Source: Tubiluchus corallicola
Lineage: Eukaryota; Priapulida; Priapulimorpha; Priapulimorphida; Tubiluchidae
NCBI GenBank assembly: GCA_030141605.1
Contig: JAQGDQ010000083.1
Span: 478,097-542,096, forward strand
Direction of reading: 5' to 3'
Length of the DNA: 64,000 nucleotides
Shown here: positions 1 through 14,330 of the stretch, one piece after another
Numbering within the stretch: the first letter of the stretch is position 1
How the letters are laid out: the number at the start of each line of letters is the position of its first letter
The notes under the pieces: model-generated
What the model was told of the DNA's origin: nothing
The model's input: the letters and a program-made list of their open reading frames with translations, nothing else
The model's database searches: none
Position numbers and translations under genes: made by a program

Positions 1-164
1 CAGAGATGATCTAAAATTTTATCAGCCATTTGTTTTTATTTGAGTTAACGTAAGAGGTATCAATACGACTATTAATTCATTACGTTACAAGCTTGTGACC
101 AGATCCCTTGTAGCCTTTTTTCTCTGAATCCTTTGGTAACCCAAGTTACAATTGTGTGTTTCAG

Positions 165-1509
<1,345 letters not shown>

Positions 1510-1562
1510 ACTGGATACATGTTTTAATTGAAGAACTTGTAGTTAGCATATAAATGCATTTT

Positions 1563-1568
1563 AATAAA
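1563..1568 (+). terminator. Poly(A) signal of the membrane-protein gene
   Basis: AATAAA lies 54 bases after the stop codon at 1507-1509, a normal spacing for a short 3' UTR. Confidence 0.7.
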
Positions 1569-1569
1569 A

Positions 1570-2814
1570 GACCATCTGAATTGGATTTAACATTTTAGTT
1601 CTTGCTGGTATCAGTTCTGTAAAAAGGTTATTCTAACTACAAGGTTTTGTTGAACATCACAAAAAAAACAAGCAAACATATGCTTTAGCGTGCACGCAGT
1701 CATGCACACATGTGTTCATGCACTTGCTCACACATGCACGAGCACACATATAAATATACAGAAATGTACATAAATTAGAAACGACTTGAAGAATATATGT
1801 GCAGTATAGCGAAATCCAGGTTATATTGTCTAAAAAAGCTGTATACTTTTAACCACGTGGTAACATGACGCAACACGGTTACTGAGGGAGCTGAGAGCGG
1901 TTTATACGACATCTCCGTACAAGCCTTTTGAGTTCTGGAATATATTAACAGTCTGTTGGAGATAATCTTTTGGTCACTCTCAAGTTTTTCTTTATTGGAG
2001 CCGTTTTTTACAGGGCGCTTCTAAAAGTACCCCATTTCAATTTGAGCACATATTCAGCAAATCAATAAAACATTGATCCTTCTACTGAAGGACCTTTACT
2101 CCTTACCGAATAAAGATCAGTGGATCTTAAATGACGTATATGGCCAGGAAGATCACGTATTGGTCAATGTTAAGCTTTCAAGCTGGTGCACCATATAGGG
2201 GACGCCCCTAAAGTACCCCAAAGTACACTTTCAGTACATCATTGAAACTTTGCAAAAATGTTGTTTGTACAAGTCTAGTAAACTGTCAGCGTCTGTCACC
2301 AGCCGCTCATGCGTGTAATTATATTACAGGGTTTTAGTCAGTTGAGGTATTTAGCAGTAGCTTTGGTAGCATTAAATTTCCCATATGCAGTTTGCTTTTC
2401 CTATGAACATACAGTTTTAACTACTACAACGGTTAAAGAGTTTGTTACAGAGATCTGTTTTACCTTGATAAAATATCAGTTGAAATTATGCACCAAATGT
2501 CTTAACATATGAAGGTGCTTTTCTAAATTATGGCATATTATAAGTTGCTTAATTTTTCAAAAATGCTTAGCACCACAATAGCGACATCATGCATTTTTAA
2601 AAATAATGCAAAACTACGTTGTATGTAATGTTACGCATAATTTACGAATATAATTTAATATACATTTGTATGTACCGCATATATTGCAAATATCTTCGCT
2701 AACTATTATTTGTATACTCCTTTAACTGTGTAAATAATTCGTTATCATAGCTAATGTTTACACTGCTGTGACGTTAATTTTACATGAGTAATACGGCCTG
2801 TATTTTGTTGTAAG
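1570..2814. other. Intergenic; one weak exon-like stretch
   Basis: Mostly unremarkable AT-rich DNA. At 2330 an acceptor-like TATATTACAG precedes an open frame reading GFSQLRYLAVALVALNFPYA then VCFSYEHTVLTTTT, with one hydrophobic segment. It could be an exon of the + strand gene ending at 7536, but no good donor follows, so it is not called. Confidence 0.4.
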
Positions 2815-3570
2815 CATAGACGTACGGGGTCCCTGAATTTTAGGGAGCAGAGGATTCTTTGCTCGAATTCTTAGAATTTCACTCGATTTTTAGGCCCCCG
2901 TTTCAACAAGTACAACCTTACTAAGTTCCAGATAGCGAATACAAAAAGGCATCATTTCTGATGACATAAGACTGAACTCATGAAGCTGATCAACATTTTT
3001 TTATTAGCCATATTGAAATGTAATGCACAACACACGATACGACCTATATGGCCAGATATCTTGATAAGCTATGCTGATTATGCACAAGCACGTGGATCAT
3101 TGGGTTTCAAAGATTGTCATTGATTATGGTATAAACAGTGTCCTAAGAACCAGAAGTGCGACGATAACTTCCGGAACAGAACAGTTTACTCCCAGTGAAC
3201 ATTGAATGACTGAGATGGCACAGCAACGGACCAGTAAAGAGGAACTATTCATATTTCATGACCGATATACGAATCGGTTACTGTGAGATCAAGATCAAGA
3301 TTCGGGCATCCAGGTGCATGGCATAAATATTACTCTCTCAAAATTCGGGCCATATTTGAATTCCAGGAATAAATAAGGCGATGACGATTGAAATCTGAAA
3401 AAAATATCAATTTCGAAGTTGAAGAAACTATTTTCTGAAAATATAAAGGGCAGTTCTGCCCGAATATGGGCGTCAATTTTGCCCGAATTTTTTGAAACCC
3501 GAAAATTTGGGGCGGGGGCAGTGTGCCCCCTGCCCCTGCCCCACAACCCCCCCCGCCCCGTACGCCAATG
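2815..3570. mobile_element. hAT-like non-autonomous DNA element
   Basis: The ends are inverted: CATAGACGTACGGGG on the left, and CATTGGCGTACGGGG on the opposite strand at the right. The flanking octamers are GTTGTAAG (2807-2814) and GTTCTAAG (3571-3578), which match at 7 of 8 positions, as expected for an aged 8-bp target duplication. An 8-bp duplication and this type of inverted end suit the hAT superfamily. No transposase frame remains in the 756 bp. The right part is G/C-rich (about 3510-3560), with runs of C. Confidence 0.68.
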
Positions 3571-3652
3571 GTTCTAAGTGTTGCTGGGAGCACCACAACA
3601 CCACAGTTGTTAATCTGAAACTAATAAACGATGTTTAAAATTATGAAACGCC

Positions 3653-3919
3653 AAAGTGCAATTTCATGCTTATCTTTAACATTAATAAATCATTCATGCA
3701 TATTAATAACTCAATCTTTAATATTCAAAAATCAATTATAAATATTAATAAATCAATTTTGAATATTCATAATTCATTTTTTAATATTAATACTTCATAG
3801 CAATTATTAATAAGGCATTTATTAATAATAAACAATGAATTATGAATATTCAAAATTGATTTATTGATATTCATAAATGATAAATGATATTAAAAATAAG
3901 CATTAATTTCCACTTTTTA
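3653..3919. repeat. AT-rich foldback (inverted-repeat) element
   Basis: The inner arms around 3741-3778 and 3834-3871 are inverted copies, with 28 consecutive matching bases (centre GAATATTCATAATTC). The outer ends AAAGTGCAATTTCATGCTTA (near 3653) and CATTAATTTCCACTTTT (near 3901) are also inverted. The interior is built from TAATATTCA/TTAATAAAT words. It looks like a miniature foldback element; no target duplication was found. Confidence 0.6.
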
Positions 3920-4727
3920 GTTCCATATAAGATGATATTACACTTTTAATCTCCCTTTTTGCCACACAATAGTTCTGCGACTCACGTGGCGTCAGTTTTT
4001 GAGATTGGCGTCATCGGAACATTATATGAAACAAATTTCCTGAAAGCAGATTAATGCGTTTTTTTCGTTTGGCAGTAAAGAAGTAGGGCCCTAATGGCCA
4101 GCTGAAAAAGCAGCTTTTGCGATTACCTTAATGTGTAAGCCTTCGTTTCCTCCCCATAGGACAGTATAATCAAATTCTGTAACTGAGTGCTGTAATTTTT
4201 CACTTTGTCTTTAGATATCTGTGACATGAATAGGTTTAAAAAGCCACTAAATAAGTTAGTTGAATGATATTCGGGATTACTTTAATGGTTACTAACTACA
4301 TTTTCTAGGCTCAGTGCTCCAATCTCCAGCTTTAAATACAAAACTGAAGTGCGGATGATTTTTCTCAACCTTCGCATGAATGTTCTGTATTCTTAATATG
4401 TCAATTTTAATGTTGAAAAATATATATTCTTATTATTATTTCACTTTACTAATTTTGTGTAACTGTTTCTTTATTTCCATTCATCATGTTGTAAACTTTC
4501 ATCATCATTCATTCTCATCCTCACATGCTTATTCACATCCTTTCCTTTCATTTTTTAAATGTGTTATAAATTATTACTGAAAATTTCACCGTCAGGGCAT
4601 TTTTACAAGTTTAGCTTCCTTAATGCCTTGGAACACAAATTCATCTAGACATTTAGTTTAAGTGGACTTCAAAAGTTGTTTCAAGTTGCGCATTTTATTT
4701 CTTGTTAATTATCGAACTGTAATGTTA
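3920..4727. other. Intergenic, nothing recognised
   Basis: AT-rich sequence with no splice-consistent exon, no RNA gene and no clear repeat. Confidence 0.5.
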
Positions 4728-5392
4728 TGAAAAAGTGCTGTTATTATTATCATCCCATACTGACAGAGAATGGACTCTGTATGGGATAATAATGACAGTA
4801 CTTTTTGTTGGGAATCTTTGGCTTACATAATACTTTTGCAGCAGCTCATTTCAGTGAGACTTTAAGAGCCATTTGTCGTAACAAGATTTTGTTATCTTTT
4901 GAAAGCTTTCCATAGATACATTACGCCTGTGTTCTGAACAAAGTAATCCGATAGGTAAATTACGTCTATATGCTATTAAATAGAAGAAAGTTATTCCAGG
5001 AAACCTTTTATATTTATGTAACTGCCGAGACAGCGTTATAGTCTTTCAGCTATGAGGTTGTCTTTGAATCACAGCTTAAGTACACTATGGGCCAACCATA
5101 CTAGACAATGGGCCCTCCCCATTCACCCCTTGAGGATTTTTCGAGGTGATATTTTTTGGATGCAACGTAATCAACAACAATCTCATTATTATTCTTTATT
5201 ACATCTTTTTATAGTTCTAATGTAATAGAATTAGAGTTTTCACACTAAGTCCATAATTACCACATTTCTTCTACTTTATAATTCTATCACTAAATCTATG
5301 AGTGGAAAATGGTAGCAGACACCAGCATTTTGTGGCACGTACCACATCAGGATATGCAACGACGATGCGTCGCCGAATGGACAGCCTAGTAA
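4728..5392 (+). repeat. Dispersed repeat family 1, copy 1 (intact)
   Basis: This segment aligns along its length with 10739-11120 plus 11526-11816. Shared words include GAGACTTTAAGAGCCATTT, AACAAAGTAATCCGATAG, GAGGTTGTCTTTGAATCAC and ATATGCAACGA. It starts with a hairpin (TTATTATCATCCCATAC pairing with CTCTGTATGGGATAATAA, 4740-4795). It contains CCCTTGAG at 5127-5134, the site occupied by an insertion in copy 2. No protein-coding content remains. Confidence 0.8.
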
Positions 5393-5564
5393 ACATTGCC
5401 AATTTGGGGCCAATTCTGGGCCATTACTGACATTGCGACATGTGCGCTACTGGCCCAGTACAGACAAGCCAGAAACCAATAATCGGGCCAGTAACGTGCT
5501 TATACCACTCCAAAACGGTTTGCATGCTGACAAGTTGTTGGCCCAGTTCTGGCAGTTAGCGTTT

Positions 5565-5804
5565 GCCCAGCATGGAACCGGTTATTGTGCCAGAGTTGGC
5601 TATATTAAGGCTTCATTAAGGCCCGATTCAGGCACGCAGCACTAGCCTACCATGGAGCCAGTTACTGTGCCAGAATTGACTGTATTAAGATTTCACTAAG
5701 ACCCGATTCAGACAGCCAGCACTGGTCCAGCATGGAACCAGTTATTGTGCCAGAACTGGCTGTATTAAGGCTGCATTAAGGCCCGATTCAGGCAACCTAA
5801 ATTA
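5565..5804. repeat. 80-bp minisatellite, three units
   Basis: Units start at 5565, 5645 and 5725 (GCCCAGCATGGAACCGGTTA, GCCTACCATGGAGCCAGTTA, GTCCAGCATGGAACCAGTTA), a period of exactly 80. Diverged GGCCCAGTTCTGGC-type words continue upstream to about 5400, so the array was once longer. Confidence 0.92.
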
Positions 5805-7308
5805 AGCCAGCATTAAACCCTCAGAGCCAGTATACTAATTATTTGCAATTCTAGCATTGTTCTCAGTACGGCAGTCCATAACTGAATAATAGTAAATGCT
5901 CATTATGTATTTATGCAAGTACAGTGAATAAAACTAGAATTCAATTAACTGCAGTGACAGTTCGTTAAATTCTAGTCATATTCATTGTAATTCCATAAAC
6001 GCACAATGAACATATAAAAACTTAAATGTCAATTATGCTGCCATGAAATTACATTACCAAAAACAAAGCTAGAATTCAAAACAATTACAATACTAGCTTA
6101 ACTAGGTTGCCTTAATGATCATAATAATCCGGTTTCATTTCTAATACAGTACAGAGAGCAGTTCAAGAATTCAAAACATTTACTGTGCATGGGCTCATGA
6201 GGTAAATAATTCCTACACACAAACTATACAAACCAGTAATGAAAAGATATATAGATTTATTAAACAAATTTCTTAAAAGGCAAACAAAAATTTTGTACGA
6301 ATAAGTAAATATCGAATCATGTTGTTATAATCACAATACAGAAGATTAAGGTGCAATATGGATACGGAGGTTTCTTTCAATGTAAAATTACTCTAAGAAA
6401 TTTGCTGCATGCATTTTTTAGTTTATTAAAGATAGGTTTGGCAAGGGCCTATGTACATGGTGCACTTTTGGGCACAAGGGTGAGTCTTCAACTGGTTGCA
6501 TTGTGGCCTTGTGTTGCTTGGCAAGTCTAGTTGCGATGCCAGGCTGTTAAAATGTCAAGAGTTACCACGTGACCAAATCTCACTTATCTGATTGGTCTTG
6601 TTCTTGGGTCCAGCTTTCGATGTTGCAAGAAATTAGAACATGCGTCATATGCATGCGTCTAACGCATGAGTCATAAAATCGCATCGCATGTACAGTTTAC
6701 GCATGCGTCAAAAACGCACCGTGTAAAAAGGCACAAGCAATCATTAAAGTATTTTGTTAAAAGCCGTAACTGAGTGAATTAATAACTACAAATGCGACAT
6801 CTAACGTGCGACCTGGATTGATGGCAAAAGAACTACGCATGCGCAGCTGTTACAAACAAATACGAAATCACTTGGGACTTTGTTGAAAATCTGTCTTCTA
6901 TTCCTCGTTTTGCATATAAAATATTCAATCGTAGATATCCTCATTATGTCCGATGGGCTATCAGTTTAATATTACACAGCAAAAAGCCAATGCTGAAACT
7001 CCGCAGAAGTGCAAACGATAATTGTCGTTAGATAAATAAATAGTTAAACGCACAAATAAACTTCAAAACTGGAGTCACCGTCTGTAAAACAGATATTGCA
7101 AGCAACTGTTACAATTTTTAGCACTCCTACCGTGATGGACTAGACTAGATCCGTCCCTTAGCTATATTGTGTTTCTTGTGAATTGCAAGCAACCACCTTT
7201 TCACATTATGTTTTGTTCAATTGAAGATGCCTAACTAAGTTTGTTTTTGTACAAAGAAACAACCTGCATAATTTACTTTATTTTTTATTACTGCTGTTTT
7301 AATACTAG
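5805..7308. other. Intergenic or intronic, nothing firm
   Basis: AT-rich DNA. Around 6635-6725 and 6835 the word GCATGCGTC/ACGCATGCG recurs several times, similar in flavour to the GCGTAAA block at 34.7-35.1 kb. No exon is supported until 7309. Confidence 0.4.
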
Positions 7309-7536
7309 GCACCCGTGAACTACAAACTGCCCCATAGTTATCCTAAATGTGAGTGTTATGCAGGTCATTTTGAAAGTGTGTTGGCTTCGGCATTATTACT
7401 TCTTACGGGGGTGTTTCTTACATTCTCATTCAGCCTTTATAGTGCTATAGTTACCTGTCTAAAGTATCAAACTGCCATGAAATATAACGAACTCTTCCAG
7501 TATCAGGAGAATGCGCTTTTTGATAGAGACAAGTAG
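7309..7536 (+). CDS. C-terminal exon of an unrecognised membrane protein
   Basis: A pyrimidine-rich tract and the acceptor TTTTAATACTAG precede an open exon from 7309 (phase 0, GCA CCC GTG) to a TAG stop. It reads APVNYKLPHSYPKCECYAGH, then FESVLASALLLLTGVFL, TFSFSLYSAIVTCLKYQ and a polar tail ending NALFDRDK. One strong transmembrane helix (about LASALLLLTGVFLTFSFSLY) follows a short extracellular-like CxC segment, and the tail would be cytoplasmic. The arrangement suits the last helix of a small multi-span protein of tetraspanin or MS4A type, but no family signature is decisive. AATAAA at 8111-8116 could serve as its poly(A) signal. Upstream exons were not identified. Confidence 0.5.
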   Translation, partial: APVNYKLPHSYPKCECYAGHFESVLASALLLLTGVFLTFSFSLYSAIVTCLKYQTAMKYNELFQYQENALFDRDK

Positions 7537-8110
7537 GGATAAGCTGGAAAATGTGGCAGTTAAAATGTTAGGCTTATAATTTGGTTGACTAATCTAAGTT
7601 TTATTTATTTAAATTGACTGAGCTGACGTTTCTTAGGTAGAAAAAACCTGGACTGTTGTAAATGGTGTAATACTACTCGTATGGACACTGTCTCTTAACG
7701 CAACTGAGTGAAGGAAAAACCATCTTTGAAAATTCTGCATAGCATTGCAGTAGTTGTCATTGTGGTGTGGACGGACTGGGACCTAGTACTGTTAAGCCGA
7801 GGAACGTGATGTTTCGAAGATGGTATCCCTTCCATGGAAAGACGATGGGTGTACTCCAGTGATTGCCAGTGGACTGACGTAGTGAGCGCTCACTCCAGAG
7901 ATAAGTAACTATTTACTTCTGAGCTTAATTGTGATTATGCGAATTGGTGGAATCTTGCGCACAAACTCTTATGGGTGGTGAAAACTGCAGTTACTATTAG
8001 GTTACTGTTTGATACTAAAAACTCGTATTGTAGTTCTTGAAATGGCCATCTCTAATTATTATAATGTATTTTTCCTTTTTTTCTTGTTTACTCAGATTGT
8101 CTGTCAGTAT

Positions 8111-8116
8111 AATAAA
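8111..8116 (+). terminator. Possible poly(A) signal
   Basis: AATAAA lies 575 bases after the stop at 7536, within TCAGTATAATAAAAGC. It would imply a 3' UTR of about 0.6 kb. Confidence 0.4.
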
Positions 8117-8307
8117 AGCATTGAAATGTTAGCAATCTATTCAGCAAATTTTGTACTCAGAAACCGGTAAACATGACACTAGGAAAATCCCGTATTTAAA
8201 AGCCTTAGCTTCAAGCACGTAACGTTACCAAAGTTAAGTGAGTTTCTTACTCGTATTTCATTTCTAACTAATTACGACCACCCACAGGAAACCATCATTA
8301 CACCTAC

Positions 8308-8441
8308 TGGTAAACGCGATTTTATAATGATCCAGTCTTGCAAGAATATATTTTCCTTTTCATTATGTGCGTTTAACAAGCCAATTTCTATTTTTAGCAT
8401 TTTGGCAATATTAGCCTCATCACCCTGGGCACCTATTGCTT
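8308..8441 (-). CDS. Candidate internal exon, unrecognised protein
   Basis: On the minus strand a good acceptor (GTCTTTGTTTACAG) precedes an open exon that ends at CCA|GTAGGT. It enters with two bases of a split codon, contributes 44 codons and leaves in phase 0. It reads AIGAQGDEANIAKMLKIEI, then GLLNAHNEKENIFLQDW and IIIKSRLP. The composition is that of a soluble helical protein. No family was recognised, and no partner exon was found on this strand nearby. It lies just downstream of the + strand gene ending at 7536, so the two would converge or overlap. Confidence 0.4.
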
Positions 8442-8552
8442 CTGTAAACAAAGACAAGACGGAACACAGTTAGTTATGACTACCTTTATTCTTTCTTCGC
8501 AGCATGTTCTTTCTCCTAAAGCTTGCAAAGTACAAGAGAAAAGTAGGGGGAG

Positions 8553-10129
<1,577 letters not shown>

Positions 10130-10295
10130 TAAATTGAAATATATTTTTAGCACAGCATATTCATTAGCAGTACTTAGTAAAGATAAGTATATTTTTAGCA
10201 CAGCATATTCATTAGCAGTTCTTAGTAAAGAGATATATATTTTTAGCAGAGCAAATCCATTAGCACTTCTTACTAAGGACAAGTATATTTTTAAG
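10130..10295. repeat. Minisatellite of about 55-60 bp, three units
   Basis: The word ATATTTTTAGCACAGCATAT recurs at about 10139 and 10188, with a diverged copy at about 10238 (TTTTTAGCAGAGCAAAT). Each is followed by TCATTAGCAGT(A/T)CTTAGTAAAGA or a variant. The unit length varies slightly. Confidence 0.85.
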
Positions 10296-10428
10296 TTCTT
10301 TTAAGAAAATTGAATTGTTTAGCTGCTTTGCTTCATATATATTCAAAACATGTGTATTCCATTTTAAGTCATTGTGTGTGGTTGCACCCTAATAGTTAAC
10401 AGCACAGTGTTCAATGTTAGAAATATTG

Positions 10429-10568
10429 GTAAAAGAAGAAGTTAAAATGACCATAAATATATACATATATATTTCTATGCAGCTGATGAAGTCCGAGAAG
10501 ACGAAGGCTTCTGGAGAAAAAATAAAAGAATTTTTAAGATTTATGGGCATTTTAACTTCTTCTTTTAC
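10429..10568. repeat. Inverted repeat with 30-bp arms
   Basis: The arm 10429-10458 (GTAAAAGAAGAAGTTAAAAT...) is the reverse complement of 10539-10568 with one mismatch. The 80-bp loop contains CTGATGAAGTCCGAGAAGAC near 10483, a hammerhead-like half motif. The whole would fold as a long hairpin in RNA or single-stranded DNA. Confidence 0.85.
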
Positions 10569-10738
10569 GATTATGACCACGACAAATCTCAGAACAGCCC
10601 TGTCTTATTTTCAAATTTGAAACATTCATTACAGCAGTGTTACTTTTTATGAAAGTAATTAACATTTCATTGGTTTTCAAACATTTAACATTAAGATGAT
10701 TTTGATCAGACCACTGGAGGATTTGAAAATGGACTTTG

Positions 10739-11816
10739 TCGGTATGGGGATAATGGCAGCACTTTTTGACGGGAATCTTTACGCTGCCAGGCAAAGAAGC
10801 CGCTCTTGTCATCAAATAAGATGAGGAAGAGCCAAGGTTCTACGGTTGCAGTATTTCGCTTCAGGTGAGACTTTAAGAGCCATTTCTAGTAATGGGATTC
10901 TGTTTTGTTTTGAAAGCTAACTATTGATACATTGCGCCTATATCCTGAACAAAGTAATCCGATAGATAAATTACGCCTACTTGCTGTTAAAGGAGAACCA
11001 AGTTAAAACAAGAAAACCTTTTATATCTATAAAACTACCGAGGCAGCCTAATAGCCGGCGGCTGACTGAGGTTGTCTTTGAATCACAGCTTAAATAGACA
11101 ATGGGCCAACATCCCTTGAGTAGGGCCGTATCAAGACTTTTTGGCGCCGTAGGCTGATAGTTCTGTCCCGCCCATATCTGTTGTGAATTTATGATTGCCT
11201 ATGTAATGAGCAGACTAAATGCTAATTACTTGTGGTATAGTATAAATACTATTAACCCAATTTCTACGTGGTCATTACTAATTACATGAACACTGCGTAG
11301 CGCTAGAATTCACGCAAACTGCGCAACTCGTTGCGTATTACCTTGCACCTGCTCGCATAAAAGCTGCGCTCAGTAACTGCCTGTGGTGTGTTATAAAATG
11401 CGCCTTTTACATGAATATGAAAGCATACACATTTTCCAAGGACAATTTTTTCTAAAATGTGACGCCTCCCAAACTTTGGCGTACTAGGCTAAAGCTTAGT
11501 TAGTCTATTGGTTCAAACGCACCTGCCCTTGAGAATTTTTTGAGGTGATGCTTTTCGGATGCAACATAATAAACGACAATCTCATGGCATTTTTCTGTAT
11601 TACGCTTATTTTTTATAGTTCTTCTTATCATTTTATACTGTAACGAAACTATTTAAACTTTAGCTGTTATGTATTTAATATACTTCATTTTTCTATCACT
11701 AGTTACGAGTGGAAAATTGTGTCACACACCCATTATCCAACTTAACACAGCTTTTTCTGGTATGCACCACATCAGATATGCAACGAAGAGGTGTCGCCGA
11801 ATAGATAGGCAGCCCA
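10739..11816 (+). repeat. Dispersed repeat family 1, copy 2 (interrupted)
   Basis: The parts 10739-11120 and 11526-11816 together match copy 1 at 4728-5392 in order and orientation. The 405 bp between them are absent from copy 1 and are flanked by a duplicated CCCTTGAG. Copy 1 therefore shows the unoccupied state of this site. Confidence 0.82.
11121..11525. mobile_element. hAT-like miniature insertion with 8-bp target duplication
   Basis: CCCTTGAG occurs at 11113-11120 and again at 11526-11533, exactly bracketing 405 bp. The left end is TAGGGCCGTATCAAGAC; the right end read inward is CAGGTGCGTTTGAACC. They share a C/TAGG..CGT.T pattern, typical of short imperfect hAT termini. A related right end at 58021-58049 reads CAGGGGCGTATC inward, closer to the hAT consensus. 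The body has no transposase frame, so it is non-autonomous. This is the best-supported insertion in the window because the empty paralogous site is present at 5127-5134. Confidence 0.85.
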
Positions 11817-11819
11817 CGT

Positions 11820-13295
11820 ACCGTAATGCGTTATACTTTCATATGACGAAGACATTTTTTGGAATGTTGATACATAACCCCCCCCCCGCCCACCAATACT
11901 GTCGCATTTTCAAACTGTATTCATGTTACTTGACTTGGCTTCTCTATGTTATGCGCTAGTGGCAGGGGAGTTTGCATGTTCAGTTAGCAGTCTGTTCTTG
12001 TCAAAAAAATTGAAAAAAGTTCTCAAAGTTTACTCAATAAAACCTTTCATTAGTCAAGAGTCCTAATAGAGCCGTGATATAAGTTGATTTCTTTGTCAAT
12101 CAGTATCAAATTATAACTTATTGTTTCGTTTCTTGTTTTAAGTTGAAACTACAGTTTGCCTTATCTTGTTGTAATATATTTGCACATAAACGTAAAAAAC
12201 GTAACTTAATAAGAGCATATTATCAGTAGCAGTGCGTAATGGCGCATATAGAATTAAGGAACGTAGATAAAAATGGCACACTTAGTAAAATATAAGTTTA
12301 GGGTTGGGGTTACAGTGAGGGATAACTAATTTTTTTATTCTTACCTCCCCCATGGAAGGTATGCTTCAACGCAGTTTGTTTGTTTGCTTATTTTGTTTTG
12401 TTTTTGCCTGTTATGACAGTAAGCCTCTTGCGCAACAACTAACTAATGAAAAAAGGCAGGCATTGAGTGCCAAAATGGGAATATTTTTGCCAGTTCTTTT
12501 TTACAAAACTTGTTCGAACACCACGTACAAAAAACATTCATGAAGTACTTCGTGCAGGTTCCAGAGGGATTGTTTAGCACTTCTCTTCTATCTCCACAAG
12601 GACAAACAACTACGAGCTATTTCCAGGTTCCATTTCCAGAAATTCTCGCTTATAAACCTACTGAGTAATGCTTTCCATAACCTTTGCTTATTAACGTGTA
12701 TAGCCGTATAATCTACCTTGGCATGTAAATATATATATATATATATATGTTAGTCAGTCCATTACTATCGCTAAAATTAATGGTAAAAATGTAGGTGAAT
12801 ACTATATGGACTATTCGTGCATTATTAATTATAAATCTATTTAATGTACAAAATATTTTCTGGGTCTTTTGTTAGTCTCCATAATACCAGTGCAGGTACA
12901 TTTTCCCTACTTTTTCATTTGTGCCATTTTTTATTGTGCCATTTTTACAGTGCCATTTTACAGTGCCATTTTTCCTGTGCCATTTTTACCTGCGCCATTT
13001 TTACCGCGCACCAGAACTAAGAAGTATTGATCGTTGCTATTTGACTACACAGATTTTTATGCATAGTTCACTGGTTTATCTACTTAGCTATCTGTATTAT
13101 TTTATTGAATTATACTTTGCTGTGTTTTAAAGCATGTCTGATTTAGGTAAGAAAACTGTCCCTCGGTTACAACGAATGTTTAAAGACAAGAGTTAACGAC
13201 GTCGCTATTACATTCACTTATACTATTAATAACGACGACGCTAAGTTAATGACGGCTTTGTGATTCTGATTGTAAAACTCAAATTGTAAAGAAGC
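11820..13295. other. Intergenic; short GTGCCATTTTT repeat
   Basis: At 12920-13010 the word GTGCCATTTTTAC is repeated about six times with small variations. At 12352-12543 a 63-codon frame starts MLQRSLFVCLFCFVFACYDS after four residues, which looks like a signal peptide, but nothing else supports a gene. A short TA tract lies at 12728-12748. Confidence 0.45.
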
Positions 13296-13298
13296 TCA

Positions 13299-14019
<721 letters not shown>

Positions 14020-14330
14020 AGTAATTTTATTTGTACTGTGGTAGTTTAATTTGTTAGTTTTTTATTCTTCATTGTGTGAATAGCTTTTGTTTGATTCGTT
14101 CTAATGTGCAACTGAAACCTATGTTAGTATTTTCGAATGGTTCTGTAAAAAACGCTAATGCCAAATATCAGTTTTTTTATCTCGGTTATATTACTGCCAT
14201 GTTAACTGGTACACACTTAACATATGTTTACTGTCAAAGTTGATAGATGATAGAGTAAAATGATAAAGATTATTCTATCTATCTATCTACTTGTAGAGAA
14301 AGCAAAATTGCTGTAAAATAAGGTGCAGCT

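Noticed and set aside
5565-5804. Regularly spaced direct repeats that might suggest CRISPR
   Set aside because: The 80-bp units are contiguous without unique spacers, and the genome is animal.
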